Of a stretch of DNA of 64,000 nt, positions 1 to 8,064 are shown one piece after another. Position 1 is the first letter of the stretch. Every line of letters begins with the position of its first letter. The stretch is from an uncultured Clostridia bacterium (lineage in GTDB: Bacteria; Bacillota; Clostridia; Christensenellales; Pumilibacteraceae), in the NCBI GenBank assembly GCA_947175195.1, contig CAMWLQ010000003.1, positions 147,399-211,398 of the forward strand. The letters run 5' to 3'. A program made the translations under genes and the position numbers. Under the pieces are notes generated by a model. It searched no databases, was not told the origin of the DNA, and worked only from the letters and a program-made list of their open reading frames with translations.

Positions 1-334
1 TGCGAAGGATAGCCACACCCGCCGTGCAAACCACCGACGTAACGATAAGCGGCACAATCGCTATTTTGATCGTGCGCTTTGCCGCGCCGTCGTTGCCGAG
101 CGCCGTATACTTTGCTACCACGCGCGACACCGCGCCCGACATTCCGCTGCCGCAAAACGCCAACAGCACGGTGTACAGCGGAAAAACCATTTGGTACAAG
201 CCCATGCCTTCCGCGCCCACAATGTTGGTTAGCGGCACTCTGTACAGTGCGCCTATAAGTTTTGCTATAATCCCCATTGCGACAAGCGCGACCGCGCTCC
301 TGCCGAATGATCTTACCGTATTTTCTTTTTCCAC
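1..334 (-). CDS. SpoVB/MurJ-like oligosaccharide (lipid-linked) flippase, N-terminal part
   Basis: The gene reads leftward and leaves the window, so only the first ~111 residues are present. The ORF track lists only its plus-strand shadow. The visible peptide has a hydrophobic first helix followed by a conserved polytopic pattern (GALYRVPLTNIVGAEGMG, then LYQMVFPLYTVLL). This is typical of the start of polysaccharide-transporter/SpoVB proteins, which flip lipid-linked glycan precursors across the membrane. I chose the GTG at 334; no good ribosome-binding site precedes it, so the start is uncertain. SpoVB (spore cortex) and MurJ/YtgP-type (vegetative wall) members cannot be separated from this fragment. 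Confidence 0.8.
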   Translation of the reverse strand, partial: MEKENTVRSFGRSAVALVAMGIIAKLIGALYRVPLTNIVGAEGMGLYQMVFPLYTVLLAFCGSGMSGAVSRVVAKYTALGNDGAAKRTIKIAIVPLIVTSVVCTAGVAILR

Positions 335-393
335 ACATATAGTATGGTAAAGCACACAAAATAAATTCGTAAAGCGTTATGCACGGTTTACGA

Positions 394-1410
394 TTACACG
401 CCGCTCAACAATATTTCTTTCGCCCTTTTGTACTTTTCCTGTCGCTGCAAATCATGGTCGGTAACAGTTTTGAGCCGAGATAAATCGCTGTTGTGCTCGA
501 GATCGGCAAGCTTGACTGCGCGCGCTAACGGATTGTCTTTGAGCGCGCGCACATAGTCAAAATAGTCCACGCCCTCGGTGCGCGTGAGCAGCATGACCGC
601 CGTAACCACCTCTTGCGAAAAGTTTTGCTCGAGTAACCACACGTCTATATCGGTGTCCTCCAATATATCATGCAGCAGCGCAACGCAACGCGCATCGTCC
701 GACGTTTGCTTTTCCGCGACCGTCATGGGATGAAGAACGTACGGCTTGCCCGACTTGTCCGACTGATACAAATGATACTTGCTCGCCAAAAATTGCGCTT
801 TGTCAACCGCGTTATTCAGCGCGGAAAGCTTGAACGTTTCGTTATTATTAACAAGCTCGGCAAATGTAACTGGCACGTAGTTATTTACGTCCACGCCCGC
901 ATTCAGCGCGTGCGGCAGTAGCCACAGCGGCGTATACTTTTTGTCGCGACTGTTGTGCACATGCCCGTGTATTAAATACCCGACCTTTTTACACCCTATC
1001 TTACGGCTTGCCTTCCATTCCAGCATCGGATAGTGACACAGGGTGACGGGCACGCCGTCAAGCGTTAATTCGACATACTGCGCGATATTGGTAAAATACT
1101 CGGAATAATCGCGGAATTCGACACGCCCGTCATCGGCGACCGTCGCCATGCCGTACCGCTTGAGCCACTTAACGTCATGGTTGCCGACTACCAGAATTTT
1201 TTTGCCGTTAAGCCGCGAAATATACTTGAACGGGTCGCTGCTCTCCCACACCAAATCGCCGACGATATACACCGTATCGTCGTTTTTGACGCGATTGTTC
1301 CAGCCGCTTACAAGCGCCTCGTCCATCTCGCCCACGCCCGAAAACGGACGGGCGCAAAAGTCTATACAGTTCTTATGTCCGAAATGTAAATCCGAAGTAA
1401 AATAAATCAT
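394..1410 (-). CDS. Metallophosphoesterase fused to a SpoT/MESH1-like HD hydrolase domain
   Basis: The 338-residue protein has two domains. Residues 1 to ~175 carry the calcineurin-like phosphoesterase motifs DLHFGH, GDL, GNHD and HGHVH. From ~200 to the end is an HD domain of RelA/SpoT hydrolase type: KPYVLHPMTVAE, ALLHDILEDT and VKLADLEHN, with the HD pair and the later Asp in place. Family knowledge makes the second half a likely (p)ppGpp pyrophosphohydrolase of the small-alarmone-hydrolase type. No synthetase or TGS domain is present. An AAAGGGG-like ribosome-binding site precedes the ATG. The natural substrate of the first half is unknown. The fusion is one continuous frame. Confidence 0.85.
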   Translation of the reverse strand: MIYFTSDLHFGHKNCIDFCARPFSGVGEMDEALVSGWNNRVKNDDTVYIVGDLVWESSDPFKYISRLNGKKILVVGNHDVKWLKRYGMATVADDGRVEFRDYSEYFTNIAQYVELTLDGVPVTLCHYPMLEWKASRKIGCKKVGYLIHGHVHNSRDKKYTPLWLLPHALNAGVDVNNYVPVTFAELVNNNETFKLSALNNAVDKAQFLASKYHLYQSDKSGKPYVLHPMTVAEKQTSDDARCVALLHDILEDTDIDVWLLEQNFSQEVVTAVMLLTRTEGVDYFDYVRALKDNPLARAVKLADLEHNSDLSRLKTVTDHDLQRQEKYKRAKEILLSGV

Positions 1411-1436
1411 AACGTCCCCTTTGATAATTTTCGGTA

Positions 1437-1477
1437 TAAAAAAATTCGAGCCGCAGTCGATAGACCGCAGCCCGAAT
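1437..1477 (-). terminator. Rho-independent terminator downstream of the ferredoxin
   Basis: On the minus strand, a 15-bp stem with three G-U pairs and a 4-nt loop is followed by a run of T. It lies between the ferredoxin stop and the metallophosphoesterase start, so the latter probably needs its own promoter or readthrough. Confidence 0.75.
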
Positions 1478-1502
1478 ATTTTTAGAAATTACCTTACTAT
1501 GC

Positions 1503-1670
1503 TTATTCGGTAATAGCGCCCGTAGGGCACTCACCCTCGCACGCGCCGCAGTCAATGCATACGTCCGCATCCACTACGTACTTGCCGTCGCCCTCGCTGA
1601 TAGCGCTTACGGGGCAAGCCGCCGCGCACGCTCCGCACGATACGCATTCATCGGAAATTTTGTGTGCCAT
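1503..1670 (-). CDS. 2[4Fe-4S] ferredoxin
   Basis: This 55-residue protein is absent from the ORF track because of its length. It has two classical cluster motifs, CVSCGACAAACPVSAI and CIDCGACEGECPTGAI, each giving four cysteines (CxxCxxCxxxCP). This is the standard clostridial bacterial-type ferredoxin, a soluble low-potential electron carrier for enzymes such as pyruvate:ferredoxin oxidoreductase or hydrogenase. A strong GGAGG site sits just upstream of the ATG, behind a perfect-consensus promoter, and a terminator follows. It appears to be a highly expressed single-gene unit. Confidence 0.95.
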   Translation of the reverse strand: MAHKISDECVSCGACAAACPVSAISEGDGKYVVDADVCIDCGACEGECPTGAITE

Positions 1671-1698
1671 GGTACAACCTCCATAAATTTATACGGTA

Positions 1699-1727
1699 AT
1701 TATATCACACACATCGAAATTTGTCAA
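1699..1727 (-). promoter_or_regulatory. Consensus sigma-70/sigma-A promoter of the ferredoxin gene
   Basis: Reading leftward, TTGACA, a 17-nt spacer and TATAAT match the consensus exactly. The start codon is 28 nt beyond the -10 box, leaving room for the GGAGG site. Confidence 0.85.
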
Positions 1728-1777
1728 CGCCAAAAAATTATTTTTACGGTTAGCAACTGCGAACAATTCGAACAAAC

Positions 1778-3001
1778 TTATTCGGCGTTTCCACCCTGCG
1801 GCTTTTGCCCGCCGTTAGGACCTTGTCCGCCTTGAGGTTTTCCACCGCCCTGCTTGTTGCGGTTAAACCTGTGCTTTTTCTTTTTGCCGCCGCCGTTGTT
1901 TTGGTTGCCCTCTTGATTGCCGTTGCCGTTATTGTTATTGTTGTTATTCTTGTCGGGACGGTTATGTTTGTTTCCGTTGTCTTGCGCGGGACGGTTTTGC
2001 TTATTGTTATTTTCGGGACGGTTATTGCCACCGTTGTTGTTTTTGTTTTGTCCGTTTCCGCCGTCGCGCCTGTTATTGTTTTTGCCGTGCTTATGCCCGC
2101 CGTTATTATTGTTGTTTTTGTTGCGATCCTCACGCTCTGGCGGCGGCTCCAAGCCTTCCATATCGGGCTGCGGCGCGACCTTGTCTTTGCCCTCGCACTT
2201 TAGCTCGTCCAGCGTATATTCCACAAACTCGAAGTTGTCCTCGTCGCCCACGCGCAAACGCACCTTTTCGGTAAGCGGCGTAACCGACACGACGGTGCCG
2301 CGCCTGCCGTCGGGACAAGTAATCCACGACCCCACCTTGGGGCTGCGGCGCATTACGTCCTCGTACGTTTTGTTCTCGTACGAAAGACAGCACAACAGCC
2401 TGCCGCACATGCCGTTTATCTTGTTGGGCGTGAGCGCAAGGTTTTGGCACTTTGCCATCTTGATTGAAACGTGGTCGGAGTCCGACTCGAACCTGCCGCA
2501 GCAGCACGGCATTCCGCACGCGCCCAGCGACCCGATAAGCTTACATTCCTCGCGCGCGCCGATTTGTCTTAAATCGATGCGCATATGGAACGCCGACGCG
2601 AGATCGCGCACAAGCTCGCGAAAGTCAACGCGTTGCTCGGCGGTAAAGTACAGCACGAGCTTGCTGTGGTCTACCGTAAACTCGCAGTCTACAATTTTCA
2701 TATCCAGCCCGCGCGCCGCCACCTTTTGCTTGGCGGTGGCGATAATTTGCTGCTTTTGCGCCTCGTCGGCGGACGCCGCCTCGATGTCGTTTTGGGTAGC
2801 AATGCGCAAAACGCCCTTGAGCGGTGCGACAATCTTTTCCTCCGCCACTTCCGTGACGGGCAATATTACCGTGGCAAGCTCCACGCCGCGCTGGGTTTCC
2901 ACAACTATCTTGGCGCCCTTAACGTACTCCTCGCCCTCCGTCGGTGCAAAGTAGTACATTCTCGGCGAAGTGCGAAACCTGACGCCTATCACTTTCGGCA
3001 T
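1778..3001 (-). CDS. ricT: RicT/YaaT (PSP1-domain) regulatory iron-sulfur protein with Asn-rich tail
   Basis: Residues 1 to ~270 match the PSP1 C-terminal-domain family. Motifs are IGVRFRTSPRMYYF at the start, the cysteine clusters CGMPCCCGRF and GMCGRLLCCLSYE, and a KVG...GRRGTVVSV segment. In B. subtilis RicT (YaaT) forms an Fe-S-containing complex with RicA and RicF that promotes RNase Y-dependent mRNA processing and affects sporulation and competence. Residues ~290-407 are an unusual low-complexity tail dominated by Asn, Gly, Lys and Gln. Its start overlaps the end of holB by 13 nt, and it is the last gene of the greA operon. Confidence 0.93.
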   Translation of the reverse strand: MPKVIGVRFRTSPRMYYFAPTEGEEYVKGAKIVVETQRGVELATVILPVTEVAEEKIVAPLKGVLRIATQNDIEAASADEAQKQQIIATAKQKVAARGLDMKIVDCEFTVDHSKLVLYFTAEQRVDFRELVRDLASAFHMRIDLRQIGAREECKLIGSLGACGMPCCCGRFESDSDHVSIKMAKCQNLALTPNKINGMCGRLLCCLSYENKTYEDVMRRSPKVGSWITCPDGRRGTVVSVTPLTEKVRLRVGDEDNFEFVEYTLDELKCEGKDKVAPQPDMEGLEPPPEREDRNKNNNNNGGHKHGKNNNRRDGGNGQNKNNNGGNNRPENNNKQNRPAQDNGNKHNRPDKNNNNNNNGNGNQEGNQNNGGGKKKKHRFNRNKQGGGKPQGGQGPNGGQKPQGGNAE

Positions 3002-3975
3002 TGTGCTTTTACCTCCATAATCTTTAATATGAGTGTGTCCATAACCGCCTGCGGCATACAGTTGGCGGCGTTGTGCTTTTTTGCCTCGCGCACTGCCTCG
3101 GCGGCGAGCGCGGCGGAGTGCGGCGTGTAACCGCCGGCTATTTCCGCAACGTCCTTTCCGTCAAAAACGGTGTCAACGCCTATGCAATACCTTGCTATAT
3201 CGTTGAGCAAATATTCGACTATGCCGAGCAACGCGTCCACCTTGTCGCGCGACAGCTTTTCGTAAACGGCCGCCGCATGCGCAAACATTTTACTGCCCGT
3301 AGACAGCTGCAATAATTTTTTCGCGGCGGCATACGTGTCGGCAAAGCTCGCGTCCGCGAGTATGCGCTCGGCAGTGCCGAGATTGCCGCGGCTCGCCTGT
3401 GCGGCGAGTTTTACAGCCGCACCGCCCGCCTTATGAAACTTACTAAGCTCGCGCTCCACAACCGAAATATCGAATGGCGGGAGCTCTACACGATTACAGC
3501 GCGATTCCACAGTAGGCAACAGCTTTCCGCTCGAACACAGCACAAAGCACACGCGCGGCGGCGGCTCTTCAAGAGATTTTAATAACTTGTTTTGACAAAT
3601 CTCGCTCATGCTCTCGGCGTTTTCTATAATGTACGCCTTGCTCTTAAGCTCGAACGGCGTTAGGTACAGCGAGTCCAAAATTTCTTTTATGTCGTCCACC
3701 GAAATGGCGTAGCGCTTGCTTTTTTCACCGCCCGATTTGGTCTTGCTTTTTTTTTCCTCTTGCGGGCGCGGATATACTATTATGTCCGCATGCTCGTCGA
3801 ACGCGCGCTCATCACTTATACCGCACATACGTGCCGCGACAATGCGAGACAAGACCTTCAGCCCCTCGTCGTCCTCACCGCTCAGCAGTATTGCGGACGC
3901 GTCCGCGCTTACGTTTTTTGCGCAGTCCAGCCCCGCATAAAGGTATGCGTATTTTTTAAGACTGCATTCGCTCAT
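2989..3975 (-). CDS. holB: DNA polymerase III delta-prime subunit (clamp loader)
   Basis: I moved the start from the track's 3999 to the ATG at 3975 (MSECSLKKYAYLY), which forms an ATGA overlap with the tmk stop. The 328-residue product shows DDIKEILDSLYLTPFE, the VIENAESM-like segment and NKLLKSLEEPPP...FVLCSS, typical of delta-prime/AAA+ clamp-loader subunits. The N-terminal Walker A is not recognisable, as usual for delta-prime. It helps load the beta sliding clamp during replication. The gene order yaaO-tmk-holB-ricT is that of B. subtilis, without yaaQ and yaaR. The C-terminal third is poorly conserved. Confidence 0.88.
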   Translation of the reverse strand: MSECSLKKYAYLYAGLDCAKNVSADASAILLSGEDDEGLKVLSRIVAARMCGISDERAFDEHADIIVYPRPQEEKKSKTKSGGEKSKRYAISVDDIKEILDSLYLTPFELKSKAYIIENAESMSEICQNKLLKSLEEPPPRVCFVLCSSGKLLPTVESRCNRVELPPFDISVVERELSKFHKAGGAAVKLAAQASRGNLGTAERILADASFADTYAAAKKLLQLSTGSKMFAHAAAVYEKLSRDKVDALLGIVEYLLNDIARYCIGVDTVFDGKDVAEIAGGYTPHSAALAAEAVREAKKHNAANCMPQAVMDTLILKIMEVKAQCRK

Positions 3976-4583
3976 AGTACGGCGCTTACCGCCTGCCAAA
4001 TCTTAGCGGCGCTCTCTTCCTTTGTGCCCGAAACGTCTATTGCGGTAAGCTCGCCGTCCGCGCACATTTGCTTGAATCCGTCGTAAACGCGGTTGAAAAA
4101 CGCCAAGCTTTCACGTTCCAGCCTGTCGCCTTTGTCGGCGCCGCCCTTGCGCGCAAATCCAGCCTCGGGCGAAATATCCAAAAACAAGCCCAAATCTATT
4201 TTGAGCGGGTCTATGGTTATTTGATTGACGCGGCGGACAAAGCTCAAATCCAGTCCGCGACCGTAGCCCTGGTACGCCATAGACGAATATATAAACCTGT
4301 CGCACACCACTACCTTGCCGCTGTCAAGTGCGGGGAATATAACCTTGTTCAAATGGTCGCGCCGCGCCGCTGAATACAAGTACAGCTCGGCAACGGCGTC
4401 GGGCGAATATGCGGGGTCCAACAGTAACCCGCGTATAGCCTCGGCAAGCTTGGCGCCACCGGGCTCGCGCGTAAGCACGGCGGGATGTCCCGCCTCGTTA
4501 AGCGCGTCGGTAAGCAATGCGCACTGCCGACTTTTGCCCGCGCCTTCTACGCCCTCTATAACAATAAACTTGCCGTTGCTCAT
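3972..4583 (-). CDS. tmk: Thymidylate kinase
   Basis: The 203-residue length is normal. Visible motifs are the P-loop GVEGAGKS, the TREPGG nucleotide-binding segment, and CDRFIYSSMAYQG, the DR(Y/F) motif that contacts dTMP. A lid region with GDRLERE follows. The enzyme phosphorylates dTMP to dTDP for DNA synthesis. It begins 2 nt before the yaaO stop region ends and overlaps holB by 4 nt, so translation is probably coupled within the operon. Confidence 0.96.
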   Translation of the reverse strand: MSNGKFIVIEGVEGAGKSRQCALLTDALNEAGHPAVLTREPGGAKLAEAIRGLLLDPAYSPDAVAELYLYSAARRDHLNKVIFPALDSGKVVVCDRFIYSSMAYQGYGRGLDLSFVRRVNQITIDPLKIDLGLFLDISPEAGFARKGGADKGDRLERESLAFFNRVYDGFKQMCADGELTAIDVSGTKEESAAKIWQAVSAVL

Positions 4584-4584
4584 T

Positions 4585-5601
4585 TTATTTTATCTCCCTA
4601 ATACTGTCGAATAGCGCCGCTTTCAGCGACGATACGCTGTTTGGCGCGTCCTCGGCAGTCAGTATGAATACTATATATTTGTCCGTCACAAGCTCGGAAT
4701 ATACGCCGCGTGAGCTGAGCGCACTATTAAGCTTTGACGGCGATACCTCAAGCCTTGCACAGTCCAGCACAAGCCTGGTAAAATCGTCGTTATTCAAAAA
4801 CGGGAATTCCGTCTTGACGTCTTCCACCGCGCCGTACAGTCGCTCGTATGCCGCAGCGGTTGATTTGTCCGCCGCTTTACTCACCGCGCCGTCAATCGTG
4901 GCATACAGCAAATATGACGGGCTTGTAGAGCCCATAATATCCACGCCGTCACGCAAACGCGCACTGTCGCCGTCCGTAAGATTGTCCAAAAGCAACGCCG
5001 ACTGCGTGAGCGCGCTCAGCGTTTTGTGCGTGGACACGTTGCAAATATCCGCGACACGCGCCGCGCTCTTTGGCAGCCTGTCCGAAAACCCGAAATGCGC
5101 ACCGTGCGCACTGTCCGCTATAAACAGCAGCCCGCGCTTTTTGCAGTAATCTGCAATGCCGTCTATATCGGCGCAAAATCCGTAATACGTGGGAGTGGTG
5201 ACAACCACCGCCTTGGTATCTTTGGTAAGCGCGCCGTCTATTTGCTTTACCGTAAGCGGATGTACGCTGCCGCGTTCCCCCGCCGTAATGCACTGCTTGC
5301 CCGACAGCGTAAAGCCGTCAAACACCGAGCGGTGCGAGTTTATATCGACGACTGCATTGACGCCCGAATAGAATACTGCGGCTTTTACGCCCTGCGAGCT
5401 GCCGCCGCAAAGATAGTGCGCGTGCCGTGCGCCGTAGATTTGCGCCGCACGCCGCTCGGCGTCGTGTACGAACTCGGCGGGAAAGCTCCCGTCCGAAAGC
5501 TCGGTCAAATCGAGTTCGAAAACCGTTCCTTTATGCCCGGGGGTGTGCAGCCGTAGCCTATCACCCTCCGCGGCTTTTCTTAATTGTTCCGCTAAACTCA
5601 A
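4585..5601 (-). CDS. PLP-dependent Orn/Lys/Arg decarboxylase family protein (YaaO-like, short form)
   Basis: The protein has the fold-type I decarboxylase signatures: LHTPGHKG at the N terminus, TPTYYGFCADI, DSAHGAHFGF (pyridine-nitrogen-binding Asp) and STHKTLSALTQSA with the PLP-binding Lys. At 338 residues it is much shorter than YaaO or SpeA-type enzymes (~480), and most of the C-terminal domain is missing. It sits beside tmk, as yaaO does in B. subtilis. The substrate (arginine, lysine, ornithine or other) cannot be read from the sequence. It overlaps lysS by an ATGA. Confidence 0.85.
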   Translation of the reverse strand: MSLAEQLRKAAEGDRLRLHTPGHKGTVFELDLTELSDGSFPAEFVHDAERRAAQIYGARHAHYLCGGSSQGVKAAVFYSGVNAVVDINSHRSVFDGFTLSGKQCITAGERGSVHPLTVKQIDGALTKDTKAVVVTTPTYYGFCADIDGIADYCKKRGLLFIADSAHGAHFGFSDRLPKSAARVADICNVSTHKTLSALTQSALLLDNLTDGDSARLRDGVDIMGSTSPSYLLYATIDGAVSKAADKSTAAAYERLYGAVEDVKTEFPFLNNDDFTRLVLDCARLEVSPSKLNSALSSRGVYSELVTDKYIVFILTAEDAPNSVSSLKAALFDSIREIK

Positions 5602-7097
5602 TTTTTTCTCGGTTTCATTGTCGGGAAAAGTATTACATCCCTAATCGACGCGCTGTCCGTTAAAAGCATGACCATACGGTCTATGCCTATGCCAAGTCCG
5701 CCGGTGGGCGGCATGCCGTATTCCAGCGCCTCCACAAAGTCGTCGTCGGCGGCTTGCGCCTCCTCGTTGCCCTTTTTCATCATTGCGCGCTGAGTTTCGA
5801 ACCGCTTGGCCTGGTCGATAGGATCGTTAAGCTCGGAGTATGCGTTGCCGCCCTCCCAGCCGTTTATAAAGAACTCAAAGCGGTATGTCAGCCCGTTGCC
5901 GTCCTTTTTGGCAAGCGGCGAAATCTCGATAGGATAGCCTGTGACAAACGTAGGCTGGATAAGCGTGCTTTCCACCAGCTTGTCAAACGCGACGTACATA
6001 CATTCGGCAGCGTTCTTGTCGCCCTCGGGATCGAGCCCCAGCCGTTTAAGCTCGGCTTGCGCCTGTTCTTTTGTGAGCGACATAAAGTCCACGCCCACAG
6101 TTTCCAAAACAATATCGCGCATGGTAACGCGCCGCCACGGCGTGGAAATGTCTATCTCCTTGCCCTGGTATGTTATCTTGTCGCCCAGCCCGATAGCGTG
6201 CGCCGCCGCAAGATAAATATCCTCCGTGCGTTTCATCATGTCCTCGTAATTGCCGTATGCCTGATACAGCTCGATCATGGTGAATTCGGGATTGTGTTTG
6301 ACGTCCATACCCTCGTTGCGGAAGTTCCTGCCCAGCTCGTATACGCGCTCCAGTCCGCCGACTATAAGCCGTTTAAGATACAGCTCGGGCGCAATGCGCA
6401 TATACATATCGAGGTCGAGCGTGTTGTGGTGCGTTATGAACGGACGCGCAGCCGCACCGCCCGCTACCGTATTGAGTATGGGCGTTTCAACCTCCAAAAA
6501 TCCGTCGGCGTCAAGATAACTGCGTATAGCCGAAATTATCTTGCTGCGCTTGATAAACGTGTCCTTGACGTCGGTATTTACGATAAGGTCGAGATAACGC
6601 TTGCGGTAACGAATATCGTTATCCTTGAGCCCGTGCCACTTTTCAGGCAGCGGCGTGAGCGATTTGGAAAGCAAGGTAAGCTGCTTTACGGCAACCGACA
6701 CCTCGCCGCGGTGAGTGACAAACACCTCGCCCGTAACGCCTATAATATCGCCTATGTCAATTTGCTTTTTGAATCCGTCGTAGGATTCAGGACCGAGGTT
6801 GTCCGACTTAACGTAAATCTGGATTTGCCCCGACCTGTCGAGAACGTGTCCGAAACTCGCCTTGCCCATAATACGCTTGCTCATCAGCCTGCCCGCTATG
6901 GTGACGGTCTTGCTCTCTTGCGGATTGGACGTCACGTCAGCGGCGTGCGTATCGACGGGGAATTCGGTTATTTTAAACGGATCGGTGCCTGCGTCGCAAA
7001 GCGCTTGCAGCTTAGAAAGCCGCACAGCCTTCAACGCGTCAACGTCCTGCTCGATTTCGGCACCGTTGTTATTTTGATTGTTATTTTGTTCTGCCAT
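5598..7097 (-). CDS. lysS: Lysyl-tRNA synthetase, class II
   Basis: The protein has 499 residues, the normal length. It has an N-terminal OB-fold anticodon-binding domain (TIAGRLMSKRIMGKASFGHVLDR), then the class II catalytic core: motif 1 region FLEVETPILN, motif 2 FRNEGMDVKHNPEFTMIE, and motif 3 GLGIGIDRMVML near the end. It charges tRNA-Lys. The first ~20 residues are Asn/Gln-rich (EQNNNQNNNG), an unimportant-looking extension that echoes the Asn-rich tail of RicT. greA lies 38 nt upstream in the same operon. Confidence 0.98.
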   Translation of the reverse strand: MAEQNNNQNNNGAEIEQDVDALKAVRLSKLQALCDAGTDPFKITEFPVDTHAADVTSNPQESKTVTIAGRLMSKRIMGKASFGHVLDRSGQIQIYVKSDNLGPESYDGFKKQIDIGDIIGVTGEVFVTHRGEVSVAVKQLTLLSKSLTPLPEKWHGLKDNDIRYRKRYLDLIVNTDVKDTFIKRSKIISAIRSYLDADGFLEVETPILNTVAGGAAARPFITHHNTLDLDMYMRIAPELYLKRLIVGGLERVYELGRNFRNEGMDVKHNPEFTMIELYQAYGNYEDMMKRTEDIYLAAAHAIGLGDKITYQGKEIDISTPWRRVTMRDIVLETVGVDFMSLTKEQAQAELKRLGLDPEGDKNAAECMYVAFDKLVESTLIQPTFVTGYPIEISPLAKKDGNGLTYRFEFFINGWEGGNAYSELNDPIDQAKRFETQRAMMKKGNEEAQAADDDFVEALEYGMPPTGGLGIGIDRMVMLLTDSASIRDVILFPTMKPRKN

Positions 7098-7135
7098 AAT
7101 CCTTTGCCTTTTACGTATGCAATGTAGCTACTATA

Positions 7136-7888
7136 TTATTTCTTGACTGCCTTCTTGTCAACAACTATATCGACGATTTTAAACAACAAATCGCCTACCA
7201 TGACAACGTCGTTTTCAGCTTTGCCGAGCAATGCCGAGCCCACGCGCGACTCGTTGGAAATCCTGCCCGCAAGCGCGTCCGCCTCGTGCGATCCGACAAT
7301 GGTATACGTTTGGATTCCCGTGCACTTGGACTTGTCTATCTTGCTCGGCTTTATCTTTTCGGAAAGCTCCGCCTCGGTAAAGCCCTTGTCCAAAAGATAC
7401 TCGCGCTTATAACGCTTGGAGGTAAGCAGCTCGCAGCCGGCAATCTTATAATCCTCGTCGGTCAGCTCGTTGAGTATGCCGCGACGGTAACGGTCGGCAC
7501 GCATATCGTTGACCGACAAGCGTGTCAAAAATCCCGCAATAATATCGGTATGCGTAAACCCGCACTTTTCGACTGCGGCAAGTCCCTCTTCCACGTCGGC
7601 CTCAAGCACTTCCACCGCACAGCCTATGGACACTATGTCGTCGTTGATCGACTTTTCGTCCAAAACTTTGGCGCCGGCAAGCTTTTCGTTGATGGAATCC
7701 ATCTCGTTTTGCAGCTTGGCTTGGTTTTCGCGCGCTATAGAGTACTCGGCGTTTTCCGAAAGGTCGCCTTGCGCACGCGCCGTGGCAATTTCCTCGATAA
7801 TAGCGGGCATCTCTACGTTTTTGATTTGCTCGAGCCGCTCTTCCAGTTCGCGCTTGCCTTGCGCGGTCATAATATATTCTTTGGGCAT
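7136..7888 (-). CDS. greA: Transcription elongation factor GreA with a ~95-residue insertion
   Basis: Residues 1-97 are a standard GreA N-terminal coiled coil, including GDLSENAEYSIARE with the acidic tip residues that stimulate RNA cleavage in the polymerase secondary channel, plus the first strands of the C-terminal domain. Residues ~193-250 resume the family (TYTIVGSHEADALAGRISNESRVGSALLGK). Between them lies a segment not found in ordinary ~158-residue GreA proteins (about 98-192, with ...FTHTDIIAGFLTRLSVNDMR... and ...CELLTSKRYKREYLLDKGF...). I do not recognise this insert. The reading frame is intact. It is the first gene of the greA-lysS-yaaO-tmk-holB-ricT operon. Confidence 0.93.
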   Translation of the reverse strand: MPKEYIMTAQGKRELEERLEQIKNVEMPAIIEEIATARAQGDLSENAEYSIARENQAKLQNEMDSINEKLAGAKVLDEKSINDDIVSIGCAVEVLEADVEEGLAAVEKCGFTHTDIIAGFLTRLSVNDMRADRYRRGILNELTDEDYKIAGCELLTSKRYKREYLLDKGFTEAELSEKIKPSKIDKSKCTGIQTYTIVGSHEADALAGRISNESRVGSALLGKAENDVVMVGDLLFKIVDIVVDKKAVKK

Positions 7889-7919
7889 AATAAACTCCTT
7901 GCCTATTTATTCATAATAC

Positions 7920-7948
7920 ATTATAGACAATTCATTAAAATTAGTCAA
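7920..7948 (-). promoter_or_regulatory. Promoter of the greA-lysS operon
   Basis: TTGACT, a 17-nt spacer and TATAAT read leftward, ~31 nt before the greA ATG. A GCAAGGAG site follows before the start codon. Confidence 0.8.
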
Positions 7949-7965
7949 GTGATTACGTAACAATC

Positions 7966-8000
7966 CGTAATTCCGAATTCCGAATTCATAATTCCGAATT
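7966..8000 (+). repeat. Short dispersed repeat built on AATTCCGAATTC
   Basis: Repeated AATTCCGAATT/GAATTC blocks form a palindromic, AT-rich unit. Near-identical copies occur at 10913-10946 and 56060-56086, always between genes or at a gene end. Confidence 0.7.
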
Positions 8001-8006
8001 AAATTT

Positions 8007-8036
8007 GTCATATCCTGTCGAAAACAGTCATACATT
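8007..8036 (+). promoter_or_regulatory. Candidate sigma-E-type sporulation promoter of spoIIID
   Basis: GTCATATC and CATACATT, separated by 14 nt, resemble the B. subtilis sigma-E elements (about TCATATT and CATACAAT). They lie ~28 nt before the spoIIID start codon. In B. subtilis spoIIID is a sigma-E gene, which makes the match credible. Confidence 0.6.
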
Positions 8037-8064
8037 ATACAACTGTTCTTTTTTAGGGGGCATT

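Noticed and set aside
1917-2954. 345-residue Leu-rich plus-strand ORF that looks hydrophobic
   Set aside because: Antisense of ricT; the Leu/Phe richness is the complement of its Asn/Lys/Gly-rich tail.
5754-7127. 457-residue plus-strand ORF
   Set aside because: Shadow of lysS.
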